Positions 24,713 through 34,900 of a stretch of 64,000 nucleotides of DNA are shown one piece after another; position 1 is the stretch's first letter; each line of letters begins with the position of its first letter. A program made the position numbers and the translations under genes. The stretch is from Sycon ciliatum (Eukaryota; Porifera; Calcarea; Leucosolenida; Sycettidae). The stretch lies in the NCBI RefSeq assembly GCF_964019385.1, contig NC_088644.1:21109746-21173745 (forward strand), read 5' to 3'. The notes under the pieces were generated by a model. The model had not been told where the DNA came from, searched no databases, and worked only from the letters and a program-made list of their open reading frames with translations.

Positions 24713-27700
24713 ACTACTATGTGTGTATGTGTGTGCACGTGTGTTTGTGGGACATGTGCAATGTCCTTCACTGACAGGTTGCCAGAGCCCTTCCTCCCAG
24801 TGTTGTGTACATTGGAGACTGTGAGAAGTCGTTCATGAAGAAGATACCGAAGACAGACACAGTAAGTAAGGGTATGTATATGTAAATCCCAATGCAGAGC
24901 ATGTGGTAGACACCCTTGCCCATCTCCAGACACTCACGTACATGATGATTGTACATCTGCACACCGGGAAACGAGCTGTACATACATGCACCACCACCAC
25001 ACATGACTCCCAGGGGCGTCGCACACGGTACGGTCACTACGGTATTGACCGCACCACTTGCCCCAGATACCCCGTGAATCAACAAAATACACTGATCTGG
25101 GATCTAAAATTCCAAAATTTTCGGCTCAACCACCACTCCCCCACGAGTAAATTGTACTTCAGATGGCTGACCGTACCACATTAAAATACCTTCCGACGCC
25201 CCTGCCTCAACTGCCATACCATGCACCACCACCATACATGACCTTCTCCGCTACCATACCATGTACCGCAACTTGTGTTTTACAGTTATCTAAGCATGGG
25301 TATACGTGGTGTCCGTGTCTATGTCTGTGCACTGCTGTGCAGACAGAGTGCAAGCGCTTCAAGAAGGAGCTGCCGAAAGTGCTCAAGTTCTTGAAACCAG
25401 AAGATCGTGTTCTGGTACTGGGCACGTCGTGTGTACCATTCAATGCCGATACCAAGCCATTCTGTGGCATGTACCAACGGCTGATTCTTATCCCACGGCC
25501 GGACTATGCCTCAAGAAGAGGTAAGCAATACTGCTGTACACTGGACATTGCACGTACATACGTCGTCATTTCGTGCATCGATTAAGCGAGGGTCCCTGGT
25601 CCGAGCCCTGGTGGTGACATATTGTTTTCTTTAGACTTCTCCCGTTTCAGCTCCCTCAAACTTATGAATATCAGGTTGAACTCTTCTGACTACTGGTATT
25701 CAAGCACAGAGAGTGTGAAAGCTGCCAGTCTGGTCAAGAATTCTCTCAACTGCCCAGTTACTAATGAAGTGAAGCGCTCCCTTTCACTGTTAGACTCTAC
25801 ATGTACATTTGTAGGCGATTTGCCCGCTATCCCCATGACACGTGCACGATCTCCGTTTCCCTTTTCTCTGCCGTAGCAATCTGGCAGAAGCTGATTGAGA
25901 AGTATGGCCGGCTGTCAGCCCAGCTTGACTTGAGCTGTCTGGCTAAGATCACAGATGGATATACACCAGGTCACATGATGACCGCTGTACAAGCAGTACT
26001 CAACGACAGGAGAATCTCACAAGTACGTACAGCATTGAGACGGCTGCACTGATACATGTATTCGTCGTAGGGCTGTAAGAGACTTGGTTCCACTTCCATT
26101 GCATCTTCCTTTAGTTCATTCACGGCCATAAGCTGGCCTTTTTATTTACTAATCACGGTTTAGTAATATTTAGCATCATGTATTTCATTCAGGACTGAAT
26201 GCAGCTCGCCACCCCTGTGTAACTTATTATAGTTATGAGATGTGTATGTATAGGTGCCGTGCCGTATTCATTCAGAACTGACTTTCATTCAGCACTGACT
26301 TTCATTCACTCGAGATGCCAAACAAAACACTTGAAACAAAGGCTGCTAATTCCAAACGAGAATTTCTCCACACCTTATCTAGCAGTGAGAGGTGTGTTAC
26401 AAGTCAGTGCAGTGCAGGCTGCATGCATGCATGCCTACCAAAATGTAAGGGGCAACTCATGTCGAGCAACCTTTCTAGCAGGCCTCCCACTATGTCCACA
26501 TAGTGCATGGTGCAGTGATAATCATTCCACCAGTAACTAGTACTACACTGACTTGGGATCACCACAACTTTTAATGTTTGGCAATACAGGATGTAGCCTG
26601 AGGGATGTGATCTCTGATCAGATGTACTACTTCACGTGATTGGGTCAATTGTGAATCATTGGGTTTTTGCCTTTCCAAATCTACAAAACCTCTTGTATCA
26701 AAGCACATCCGTGTACGTGATGGTGTTCATCCCCCACCTCCCATATCGAACCCACTAATAGTCCAAAGTCTAATCAAGTGATGAGAACTTCTCACCTTCT
26801 CGAGACTTCCTGTGTCGTCGGGGGGTTCAACTACAACACCTGTGTTTATGTCTGTCTGCCTCTCTCTGCCATAGCTGCACAAGAAGCCCCTGGAAGCATC
26901 AGAGTTCATTCCAGCCTTAGCCAAGCTGGAGCCAGTGTACAAGGAAGAAGAGATACAGTTCAAGGTCAGCCTATAAGTTATAACCCAATGTCAGAATATA
27001 AACCCACAGTGCATTTGTACTCACAGCAGCCTACTGGTTATCAAGAAATATTCAGCAGAGTAAAAAATTAATAATTATTTAGGCACGGTGTATTTCTATC
27101 TTACAACAGGTCTAGGCTCGACTCATACTTCATTTCTTGTACGGGAAGCGTGTCTCAATGACCATTGCAGCGGAAAGTTTCCTCGAGTTCAACTTGTTTG
27201 GCTCATCGCCCAAAGTGTTACCCGTGCACGAAATGAAGCGTAAACCGGGCATTAGAGAGAGAGTGTGTGTTATTCCTGCCAGGGAAAGAAGTCATTGCGA
27301 AGACAAGACATGTGCTTTGACACGACCAACAGGAACTGGCATTTTGGGGGACGATGTTGCCCACTAATGGCCCATTCACAATACAGTCAGACCTCGCTTT
27401 TAACCGCACACATCCGTTTTCCACAAAAAAATATCCGGATCGGCGAGGGAACCGGATAGTGGAACACACATACCGTAGAATTCCGCGGATAAGCCCACCC
27501 GCATATAAGCCTGTCCCTTTGGAAAAACGCGGCCAAGAATTCAAAATTCCGCGGAAAATTCCGCGGGGGAAAGGGGGGGTTTGCTGCGGCATTTTCTGCG
27601 GAAAAATCGAAAATCTGCGGCACTTTCTGCAAGTTTTTTACCCTCCTCGTAGAGGATATGACAACTAGTCGCATGAAGGAGCACTTTTCATACTATCCTT

Positions 27701-28804
27701 TGCAGTCACAAACTGAATGAGAGTGAAGAATCTTGGAGAGACCTGCACTGGCAAGAGAAATGTGCTCAAAAAGATCGCAAAGTAGTTTTTCTGCTGCTTT
27801 CTGAGTAGTAATTTTAGTAATTTACCCTAAAAAATTCAGATTCCCCGGGCAAAGTGTGGATTCCGTGATTTCCGCGGATGATGGCAACTTCTGCGAAATT
27901 TGCCGCGGCCGTGGAATCGCGTTTTTCCAAGGGGACAGATAAGCCCAAGGAAAGTTCGAACATCACAAGGCTTCGTCATACAAGCCCATGGGCCTTGGTC
28001 GTACAGTACCATGTAAATGTAGGTAGTACATGTAAGTTTTTTTGTTGTGTTTTTTTTTGTACATTTCAACACAATCATTGGTTGTTTTTGTTTGCACGGT
28101 GGCTTTCAGCAATGTGTTTCTCACTTCCTTGGTACTTTTCAATAGCACACTGTCGGTGTCAGCGTATAAGCCCATGTTCTCGTATAAGCCCACCGAAATG
28201 GCCTTACTTGAAACAGATCAGCCCATGGGCTTATCCGCGCGATTCTACGTATATAGCTACGGTACTGTATGTATGCATGCCACAGGCTGCAAATCGGTAA
28301 CCACCGATTTTCTTCCGGATGGCGAGGGGTCCGGATAAGCGAGGTCTGATAGTCGCTGTCGTTGACCAAGTTCAACTTTTGCAAAATGTGCGATGTAGAT
28401 CTACATTAAAGTCATAAAAAAATTAATGTAAATGGAGTACAGTTGTCTACCCTGGGTACATGACTCGACTGTACTTCAAACTCGAAGTACGTACAATGCA
28501 TGTGCATAATACATGTGCATGCACTCTGCATAGGGATTTCGCTGTAACCAAGAAAGACAGTGAAGCGTGTGTCCCGGTTGCAGGTCGCTGCGGGTGTCGC
28601 GTTGCAAAAAGGAATAAAAATAAAAGTCCAGATCATTGAGAATATCATTCTGTTTTGTGTTTTATGTTTCTTCAGACTTGGTTTGAAAAGACACCGCTTG
28701 GTAAGAAGAGACTGAAGGCGATGAAGGGAGATGGAGATGACGGTGGTGCGGGTGGAAAGGGCAAGAAAGGCAAGAAGGGAAAGAAGGGAAAGAAGAAGAA
28801 ATAG
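11881..28804 (+). CDS. IQCA1: Dynein regulatory complex subunit 11 (IQ and AAA domain-containing protein), 26 exons recognised
   Basis: The product is an AAA-family subunit of the nexin-dynein regulatory complex on the ciliary axoneme. Exons: 11881-11955, 12352-12497, 13270-13360, 13932-14060, 14318-14368, 15112-15167, 15833-15917, 16098-16169, 17066-17125, 17841-17888, 18102-18199, 18544-18628, 19116-19253, 20203-20278, 20571-20646, 21319-21391, 22175-22234, 22946-23004, 23286-23378, 23700-23797, 24042-24241, 24778-24861, 25343-25520, 25877-26022, 26875-26964, 28676-28804. All follow GT-AG and join in phase to about 831 residues, close to the roughly 820 of vertebrate IQCA1. Order: N-terminal helical part, IQ motif, lysine/glycine-rich linkers, AAA module, basic tail. 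The start codon exon was not found, and a small exon between 16169 and 17066 could be missing. The identification rests on remembered family sequence. Confidence 0.9.
12089..12340. repeat. (GT)n and (CTGT)n microsatellite block in an IQCA1 intron
   Basis: Two long GT runs flank a CTGT/CTTT-rich stretch. The block ends about 11 bases before the acceptor of the exon starting at 12352, so the pyrimidine tract of that acceptor is unusual. Confidence 0.95.
12833..13008. mobile_element. Pogo-like MITE, family 1, copy A
   Basis: The ends are CAGTCAACTTCGC inverted, with TA on both sides (12831-12832 and 13009-13010). The interior has repeated TAACGACA and TTATATCC motifs. A second copy in opposite orientation lies at 56,580-56,767. 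The CAGT terminus with TA duplication resembles pogo/Tigger elements. It sits in an IQCA1 intron. Confidence 0.85.
13137..13203. repeat. 32-bp tandem duplication in an IQCA1 intron
   Basis: Two copies of GGCTGGAGAGCGTATACTG and its following bases occur side by side with one or two differences. Confidence 0.8.
14654..14782. mobile_element. Foldback MITE with arms of about 50 bp
   Basis: The left arm (about 14654-14711) and right arm (about 14732-14782) are inverted copies with few mismatches, starting TTATAATATAGCT, around a short loop. The whole element could fold into one hairpin when the intron is transcribed. It lies in the IQCA1 intron between 14368 and 15112. Confidence 0.8.
15112..17125 (+). 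CDS. IQCA1: IQCA1 exons with the IQ motif
   Basis: Exons 15112-15167, 15833-15917, 16098-16169 and 17066-17125. The IQ motif is split by an intron: ATKIQK ends the second exon and VFRGFAQRKK opens the third, giving IQxxxRGxxxRK (about residues 205-221), a calmodulin-type binding helix. The preceding helix is arginine- and glutamate-rich (ERARQGRLRAKFMKEIR). After LVMREEELAFLGM the family usually has a short proline-containing link; here the next recognised exon begins VRKPVPVDKKEAVEY, so a small exon may have been missed. Confidence 0.85.
15452..15532. repeat. 18-bp minisatellite, 4 copies
   Basis: The unit CACCCGGACCTCTTTCTG is repeated four times in an IQCA1 intron, just before a MITE. Confidence 0.9.
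15549..15742. mobile_element. Pogo-like MITE, family 2
   Basis: The ends are CAGTAAAACCTGT and a slightly diverged inverted copy ACAGGTTTTTACGG, with TA on both sides (15547-15548 and 15743-15744). GGTCTTTAGT-type motifs repeat inside. No coding capacity. Confidence 0.75.
17192..17430. repeat. GT/G-rich low-complexity block
   Basis: Variable GT repeats with two long G runs (about 17221-17240 and 17338-17349). Lies in an IQCA1 intron. Confidence 0.9.
17694..17800. repeat. (GT)n microsatellite in an IQCA1 intron
   Basis: A long GT run upstream of the acceptor of exon 17841-17888. Confidence 0.9.
17841..23004 (+). CDS. IQCA1: IQCA1 central exons: helical region and lysine-rich linkers
   Basis: Exons 17841-17888, 18102-18199, 18544-18628, 19116-19253, 20203-20278, 20571-20646, 21319-21391, 22175-22234 and 22946-23004. 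The part DVEGPDMREGMQDQIRQWF followed by TGKFPEYPTEEEGG is a strong DRC11 signature. Exon 19116-19253 is almost wholly Lys/Gly (KKGKKGKKGKK type), and two shorter Lys-rich exons (22175 and 22946) follow a second conserved block, EEDPGWTMPPSLF. Basic linkers at these places are usual for the family; their length varies, so this protein is long here. All joins keep phase, including split Arg, Asn and Arg codons. Confidence 0.85.
18761..18822. repeat. 30-bp tandem duplication in an IQCA1 intron
   Basis: Two copies of GCCTCCAGTGTAGGCAACCA with its following bases. Confidence 0.85.
19525..20185. repeat. 12-bp minisatellite interrupted by a MITE
   Basis: The unit ACTGGACTGCAT occurs about six times, in diverged form, at 19525-19595 and about 23 times, nearly pure, at 19913-20185. 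A TA-flanked MITE (19598-19910) sits exactly between the two parts. The array ends 17 bases before the acceptor of IQCA1 exon 20203-20278. Confidence 0.95.
19598..19910. mobile_element. MITE inserted in the 12-bp array
   Basis: The ends are CCGTATTATCTCTAATATAAG and its inverted copy, flanked by TA. Internal ATAGCACGTCTCC-type motifs repeat. No coding capacity. Outside both TA sites the sequence is the 12-bp minisatellite. Confidence 0.85.
20433..20500. repeat. 27-bp tandem duplication
   Basis: Two copies of a unit reading ATACCATAGCGATTCAGCAG plus a few bases, in an IQCA1 intron. Confidence 0.8.
21018..21295. repeat. 44-bp tandem repeat, 6 copies, next to an IQCA1 acceptor
   Basis: The unit starts GTGATCAGTGCGTCTCTGAC and contains a CTGAC stretch followed by pyrimidine-rich CTCTCACTTACTCC. 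Six near-identical copies end about 25 bases before the acceptor of exon 21319-21391, so branch-point-like and pyrimidine sequence is multiplied just upstream of a real acceptor. Confidence 0.9.
23286..26964 (+). CDS. IQCA1: IQCA1 AAA ATPase-like module
   Basis: Exons 23286-23378, 23700-23797, 24042-24241, 24778-24861, 25343-25520, 25877-26022 and 26875-26964. TIDSLYEQLVGDG and GIEPMPSLSEIRRVVTEY form the usual entry to the module. Walker A is GPHGTGKRM (about residues 575-583): the lysine is present but the usual Ser/Thr is Arg, as I recall a basic residue in the vertebrate protein too. Walker B is VVYIGDCEK (about 632-640). LILIPRPDYASRRAIW and the lid segment KITDGYTPGHMMTAV follow. ATP binding may therefore be weak or structural. 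The lysine-rich linker lies just upstream and the basic tail downstream. Confidence 0.88.
23473..23566. repeat. GTGTGGTGTATG-type minisatellite in an IQCA1 intron
   Basis: Short GTGTG and GTATG units repeat directly, following the exon ending at 23378. Confidence 0.85.
24645..24712. repeat. (GT)n microsatellite in an IQCA1 intron
   Basis: A GT run upstream of exon 24778-24861. Confidence 0.9.
25011..25206. mobile_element. Possible small MITE with short inverted ends
   Basis: CAGGGGCGTCG at the left end is inverted at the right end as CGACGCCCCTG. GTACGGTC is also inverted inside. No convincing target duplication was seen, so the call is tentative. Similar CATGCACCACCACCA stretches lie outside both ends. 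Confidence 0.45.
27384..28350. mobile_element. Pogo-like MITE (family 3) carrying a nested 790-bp insertion
   Basis: The left end is TA followed by CAGTCAGACCTCGC and the right end reads GCGAGGTCTGA, then TA. Other copies are at 57,897-58,088 (complete) and 11,599-11,725 (partial). Removing 27,473-28,262 restores a continuous element of about 175 bp. It lies in the last IQCA1 intron. Confidence 0.85.
27473..28262. mobile_element. Nested non-autonomous element inside the family-3 MITE
   Basis: The inverted ends share CCGTAG and the AATTCCGCGGATAAGCCCA-type stretch. The right end has a short extra duplication, so the arms are not perfectly parallel. TA lies on both sides (27471-27472 and 28263-28264). 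The empty site is present at 11,599-11,725. The interior has many CCGCGG and AAATTCCGCGG motifs and no gene that I recognise. Confidence 0.85.
28676..28804 (+). CDS. IQCA1: IQCA1 last coding exon, basic tail
   Basis: The acceptor TTTCTTCAG is followed by TWFEKTPLGKKRLKAMKGDGDD, then a Lys/Gly tail to a TAG at 28802-28804. The TWFEKTPLGKKR stretch and the basic end are typical of DRC11 C termini. A possible AATAAA lies at 29387-29392, 580 bases downstream; no nearer polyadenylation signal was seen. Confidence 0.88.
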   Translation, partial: TWFEKTPLGKKRLKAMKGDGDDGGAGGKGKKGKKGKKGKKKK

Positions 28805-28979
28805 ATGTCTGGTTGCAAGCTGCTGCTGCTGTCTGCTGCCTGAGTGGCACAATTATAAGATTGGATCTTGCCAGCAAGAAACTTCATTATTATTACTATC
28901 ACCGCTGTTCTACAAGTAGCATTGTTGAAGATGTTATTTTAGTTTTATATTATCAAATATAAGATTGTACTACATGTAT

Positions 28980-29142
28980 GTTCATACTGCTTGATATCAT
29001 ACTGCTTGATATCATACTGCTTGATATCATACTGGTTGATATCATACTGGTTGATATCATACTGGTTGATATCATACTAGTTGATATCATACTGCTTGAT
29101 ATCATACTGGTTGATATCATACTGCTTGATATCATACTGGTT
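28980..29142. repeat. 15-bp minisatellite (ATCATACTGSTTGAT), about 10 copies
   Basis: The units differ mostly at one base (C or G), in an irregular order. It sits between the convergent ends of IQCA1 and THOC2. Confidence 0.95.
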
Positions 29143-29794
29143 GTTGAATGTCAATTTCAAAGGGCTCTCTTGTGCTCACCTTGATATCAGGGCGACACAT
29201 ACCTGCATTCCACACTTCACTGGTCACACAACATGACTTTGAAGTTTGAACATCATTATTACTATGATACTAGCAATCATCACCAACTGTCATATGACAG
29301 TAATAGACACGCTTGCCCAGCTTCTCTCAGCTGGACTCTCATGTCTTTGTTCTTGAAAACCTAGTAGCATGTAAATATAAAATGATAATAAAAAATGTTC
29401 ACGAACCAAGGGAACAGGTTTGGGTTGATTGGCAAAGTGTGATTGTGAAGAAGAACGGCCACAATCACAATGCCAGCCTCCAACCCTGTGTGTGTACATA
29501 CAGTGTGCATTGCCGTGCAGTTTGCAGCAAGTGAAAGATGACAGGGATAAGAGAAAAGAAACAAAGGATGGAGCAACATCAAATCAATGCACAGCATGAG
29601 TCACGGACGGAAATTGACGAGTTAACAACGCCAGAATACAAGTAGAACATGCGTCACTACGCACTAGGATACAAATAGCAATGGTGGGACAGTGCAGCAA
29701 ATCAAAGAAGCTGAGTCAAGCTTCCAGGCGGTGGGTTTCTCAACAGGATAGGAGAACTGACTCGGAATACAGTGCTGACTACGGGAAGCATAGA

Positions 29795-29900
29795 TGACGA
29801 CGTTGAAGCAGTCGCTACACCTAGCCATGGCGAGATCGCCGAGTCTTAGGACGTTGAAGCAGTCGCTACACCTAGCCATGGCGAGATCGCTGAGTCTTAG
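29795..29900. repeat. 52-bp tandem duplication
   Basis: Two copies starting GACGTTGAAGCAGTCGCTAC with a single clear difference. Confidence 0.85.
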
Positions 29901-30528
29901 TGCAGACACCAGTCAAGGATAGCAACCAGTCAACATATCGACACACCAGTGTTATCTGCATGCATTGTATTCATGGGCATACGGAGCAATGTACCCAAGG
30001 GATGGTAGCCCTACACTAAACAATTATAGGTAGGGGTGAAATGAGTACATCAGGAAGACGGGGGTGTTTGCTCGGAAACTTGAAGCTCTAAAGCGTGTCA
30101 AGGACTCATGGTTTCCATAGAGAGCGGTTTGTTGTTCGTAGGTGTGGTGTTTGTCCGTGTGGGTGTAGAAGGCCGCTGGAAACTTTACATCCTCTCTATC
30201 TACACTGTAGGTTAGGCCAGAGCTGAAAAGTCTTCCAAGTGCAGTGGAAATTGAATACGAAGAGGATTGGGTGTCAGTGTGAGAAAGAGCGTGTTTTCTT
30301 TATGCCAGCTTTCCTTTCTAGTATATGTACTCAATAGCCCACTTAGAAGTAGCTTGGCACGCTCGAAAGTGGAACGTTGCACCCAGCACACCCCATACGC
30401 CTAGTATAAGTAACACCGCTTCTATTCCACATCACTGGCCCAGGCATAGTGGGGAAGTAAAACTGCAATAGTACATCACCATATAGATCACTAAGACCAG
30501 ACTCTACCAGGCGATAGCACAGTTCTGA

Positions 30529-30724
30529 CTGAAACCAGTAAGAGTAAGCACCTACTTGCACTGGTCATGTAGCACAGTTCTGACTGAAACCAGTAAGAGT
30601 AAGCACCTACTGGTCATGTAGCACAGTTCTGACTGAAACCAGTAAGAGTAAGCACCTACTGGTCATGTAGCACAGTTATGACAGAAACCAGTAAGAGTAA
30701 GCACCTACTTGCACTGGTCATGTA
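30529..30724. repeat. Tandem repeat of about 50 bp, four copies
   Basis: The units begin near 30520, 30570, 30618 and 30667, and alternate between forms with and without an extra TTGCAC. Confidence 0.8.
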
Positions 30725-30818
30725 GCCCTGGTCATAAGTCATCCCGAACAAAACAAAACAATGGACACACCAAACACATACATTCGTTTAGAAAAATAAT
30801 GTTAACGAAGAGAGGATA

Positions 30819-31819
30819 TTATTTGTCTTTCTCCTTCTCCTTCTCTTTATCCTTGCGATCATCTTTACGATCATCTTTGCGATCATCTTTCTTGCTAGTA
30901 GCAGTGCTACTGGAGCGACCCTGAAACAAAGACAGGTACATGTAGAGTATACATACCTTCAGGGCCTGCTCTAGACATTCACACAGCCCGGTCAGAGTGT
31001 ACCTGGCGCATGCAGGCCAGCCGGGTCAAGCCGGGTCAGATCATTTGGCAGAAAAACAACCAAAAAGCCTGCTCAAAATGCAGGAAAACAGAAAGGCGAA
31101 TGTATTACCGGAAATTGGAAATTTTAGAGAACAAGGCGAACTATCAAAGTCCGCAAACGTAAAAGGTAAACAACATTACGTGAAGAATGCAAAGCAGTTC
31201 CATTGGATTCTGATTTAACAATTTGAAAAAAAGGAATTCTGTTTTCTAATTAGTGCCAGTAGCAGGACGAACATGTTCACATAATAGAGCACTGGGGGTG
31301 CCTGCAGATTACTTGAGCGGATGTCGAAAGCTAGGGTGGAGCCGAGCAGCATGCCGATAATTCGAAGCAGTGAGAACCTTTCTTCCAAGAGTCTTGGAAA
31401 GCGAGAGTTCTTTAGCTGCGGGCTCCATCGTCCAAATCACCAGTCGGCTGAAAACTTGCAACTGTGTCAAAAGCTACAGCCAAAGTTACGCTTTTGACTG
31501 CCTGCCCCATCGACTAACTTCCTGCTCGCCACTGGCCAGATCGCGCTCGAAGCAGTTGACCCCAGTTGACCCTAGCCGAGTTTCTGTCGCTTGTAGACTG
31601 TAGTGTGTACCTGTGTACGGTTGCGCTAGATTTGCAACAGATGGGGTCCGCGAGTCGTAAAATACCAGTATTTTAGGAATCCATTGTCAGTTTCAGACAT
31701 TTTTCACCCGGGTCAGACTGGACCCGGTGTTATCTGTTCAGCCAGGTCGTGCAGTTCCCCAGCCGGGCGCGTGACCCGGCTGACCCGGCTCTCCAGCAGG
31801 CCCTGACCTTATATAATCA

Positions 31820-31902
<83 letters not shown>

Positions 31903-34900
31903 CGTGCGTGCGTGTGTGTGTGTGTGCAGTATAACAAGTTACACTCAACAGTCAACACTATGTACCACAAGCAAACACCAACCAGCATAGATCAAGAATA
32001 CACACACACATCTGCCTATTTTCAATTTTAGATGCAAAATGACTCACCCACTACGCCATGCTGTCAAAGTACACACTGAAATTTCAATCTACATCCACTT
32101 GTTCACCCTTCTGCTGGGCTGGAAGTTTGAAGCCATGGCTTTATAACTGAGACTGGCGTTATAATCGAATATACCGCCATGGCTTTAAAGGTGCGGACAT
32201 ACGGTACGAAAAAGCATGCCAAATATAGGTAGGTGCTTGAGGTCACAGCTCTCACCTTATCTGCAGCGTTGCTAGTTGAGCTAGCACTGGTTCCATTAGT
32301 CGAGGAGGCTGGGGACTTGGCAGATCGACTACTACTACTCCCGGCACCACTGTTGTTGCTTGTCTTCTCTTCTTTCTTGTCGGAGGATTTCTTGTCAGCA
32401 TCGCTTGAAGATACCTTGTGTCGGTCTTCTAGTTTCTCAGAGCGTCGCTTGTCATGCCGATCATCACCCGCGTCGTGTTTAGAGGAACTGCTGGCACTGG
32501 TAGAGGTGCCACCACTGCCGTGGCTCTTTGAACCTACAGCATGGAACGCAGGTGGTACACAATGCCACATTAACCCTTTACCATCCGACCTAAATTCCCC
32601 AGCAGTCCCAAATGCAATTTGTCTCACCGTATTCTGAGAATATCTTCGGTTCTAGTCAACCAATTTTCGCAATCTTGGGCATTCTGGAAAGCTCTCCACG
32701 AGCTGCGTACATTGAGCTCAAACAGGACACAACCGAGATCACATACCCAGCGCCAGGGAGCTTCAAATACAACCCATCGCTGGATATACGAGGAAATTCT
32801 CTCCTCGCCAGCCATTTCTCGCTCCTTCATCGTAAACATTCCAAATGTTTTGCTTGAGTTTCTTTTCATGCTGCCCACGCGCTCAAAGCATGCCAAAGTG
32901 ACTCAGCATGCCAGGAGAGGGGAAAATCCCCGCTCAAGGTCTGTCACTCGGAAAGAAATTCGATTTTTGCCGTGGCTGAAATGTCGAGCGTCATATCTTT
33001 GGAATGCGACATCGCAGCTCTTCACCGATTGATGCAATGGAAAGCTGGGCTCTTCGGCTTCTTCTTAGATACTTAGTTTTTTTAATTCCGCAAAGAATCG
33101 ATCGAGTTACGAATGTTTCAGTGTATGCGTGTCCATCGATCTCTAGAGATCGATTCAAGTACACACGGATGGTAAAGGGTTAACAGCACACCTAAATAAA
33201 GTGAAAATGCATGAACATAGCAGACATGGTAAGCAGTGCACCCAAGAGCAACCCGCTCGAGCTGCTACTGCAGTTGAGCGTGAAACACACACATGCCTCA
33301 CAGAACTAGGTAATATAAAAAGGGGCATACCCTCATCCGAACGATGGCGTTTGCTTTCGCGCTCTGCATCTGCGCTATCATCGCGCTCCTGCCAATACAC
33401 ATCAACACAACAATGCCAGACAGAAGTTGTTTAAAGTCACATACGATCATTCTACAGAGAACTGGAGCTAGCCACACTTATGTACAATCTTTCACAACGC
33501 ACAAAAGCCACAAAACATCAAAAGAGAAAAAACCCAGAAAAGATTAGAAGTTAAAACGTACCCGCTTGCGCTCACTCTTTACTTTGTCCTCAGCCCTTTC
33601 ACGATCTCTACTTTTCTCCCGCTCCTTGTCCTTCTACAGCAGCCACAAAACACAATCCAACACAATCCAAACTGCTATGCTAACTTTTGCTAAGTAGAGC
33701 AGAACAATGGCAATACGAAAGAGAAATCACTCTGCAAGTAATGGAAGAAGAAACATGATTGTAGGAACGCACAAGTCATCCAGTGCAACACCAAATGTGC
33801 ACACATGCCAAGACACATAGTCATACCTTTCGATCACCAGCCTCAGCAGCACTCTCTTCCTGAATAAAGGAGAGGCACACAAATGCACGAACACACTCAA
33901 GAAGACGGCAAAGAGCATGACACCGTCCAAGGTTTAGCGCTTGTAAAGATGGAAGTTTAGCAGTGCATTAAACCAGAGTGTGCACGTCTGCGTATGGGCT
34001 CTGGATACTGCAATCCATTGCTGATGTCATTCAGTGTCAAGATACAGTAAGGCTGGCCAGCAGCAAGACAGGTGTAAGAGAAAGCAACGGGAGAATGCGA
34101 TCAAGTAGAAAACGTCGCCTATACCATTACATAACCCCAGACTACTTAACGCCTATACCATTACATAACCCCAGACTACTTAAGTCCAATCATTACATAA
34201 CCCCAGACTACGCAAGTCCAATCACATGCGCTCTCCGGCCATACAAACTTAGGACCGGCAGCAGATTCATTAATTTGTTAGTGTCCCACTTTTAGTAAGG
34301 CACTCATCACACTACAATATCTATCACAACATCGATCTTGAATAGACACAATACTGCAGAGTTGGTAAAGGTACTAATAGGTGATCTCTTCAACTGCAAG
34401 TTGTTGATCACAAGAGCAGGGCATAACTAACCTTCTCTATTTTTCGCCTCTTAGCATCTTGTCAGGAGAGCAAAGAAAGGAGAAAGGACAAACAGAAAGA
34501 CACCAGCCAATCAATCTGACAATCCCATTGCCGATACCATGAACATTTCCTGCGCTCGTGGAGCAGCTGAAAAGGACCACTGGTATGTCTGGTTGCTGGT
34601 TTGAAAGTGGAGAGTCGACTTTTGTGCCTTGAAAAAGGAGTAGAGAGTGATAAAGGTACGTCTGTAGCATATTTTGAGTGCTCCTCGTACAATTTTGATC
34701 GTGATAGAAATTCTCAGACCCCAAAGTCAGCGCGAAGATGGCCGTACAGTTTTCTTGTGGATGGTTTAGTTGTTTCGTCTCGTATCTATGTCAGTATCGT
34801 GATGGTGAAGTGGAGAGGGTGATTTTCTTCCTCTGGGCTTCGTTCGGCCGACTTTGCTTCGTCCTCGTTGAAAAGTGATGCTGAAAAAAAGGTCGATTAG

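Larger units (their letters stand above)
29143..30818. other. Spacer between convergent IQCA1 and THOC2 genes
   Basis: No exon is supported on either strand. It contains a 52-bp tandem duplication at 29795-29900 and a tandem array of about 50 bp per unit at 30529-30724 (TAGCACAGTTCTGACTGAAA is common to all four copies). Confidence 0.6.

Noticed and set aside
27137..27367. 76-codon frame upstream of the family-3 MITE as a transposase fragment
   Set aside because: No recognisable catalytic motif or family pattern. It lies in the last IQCA1 intron and is probably chance.
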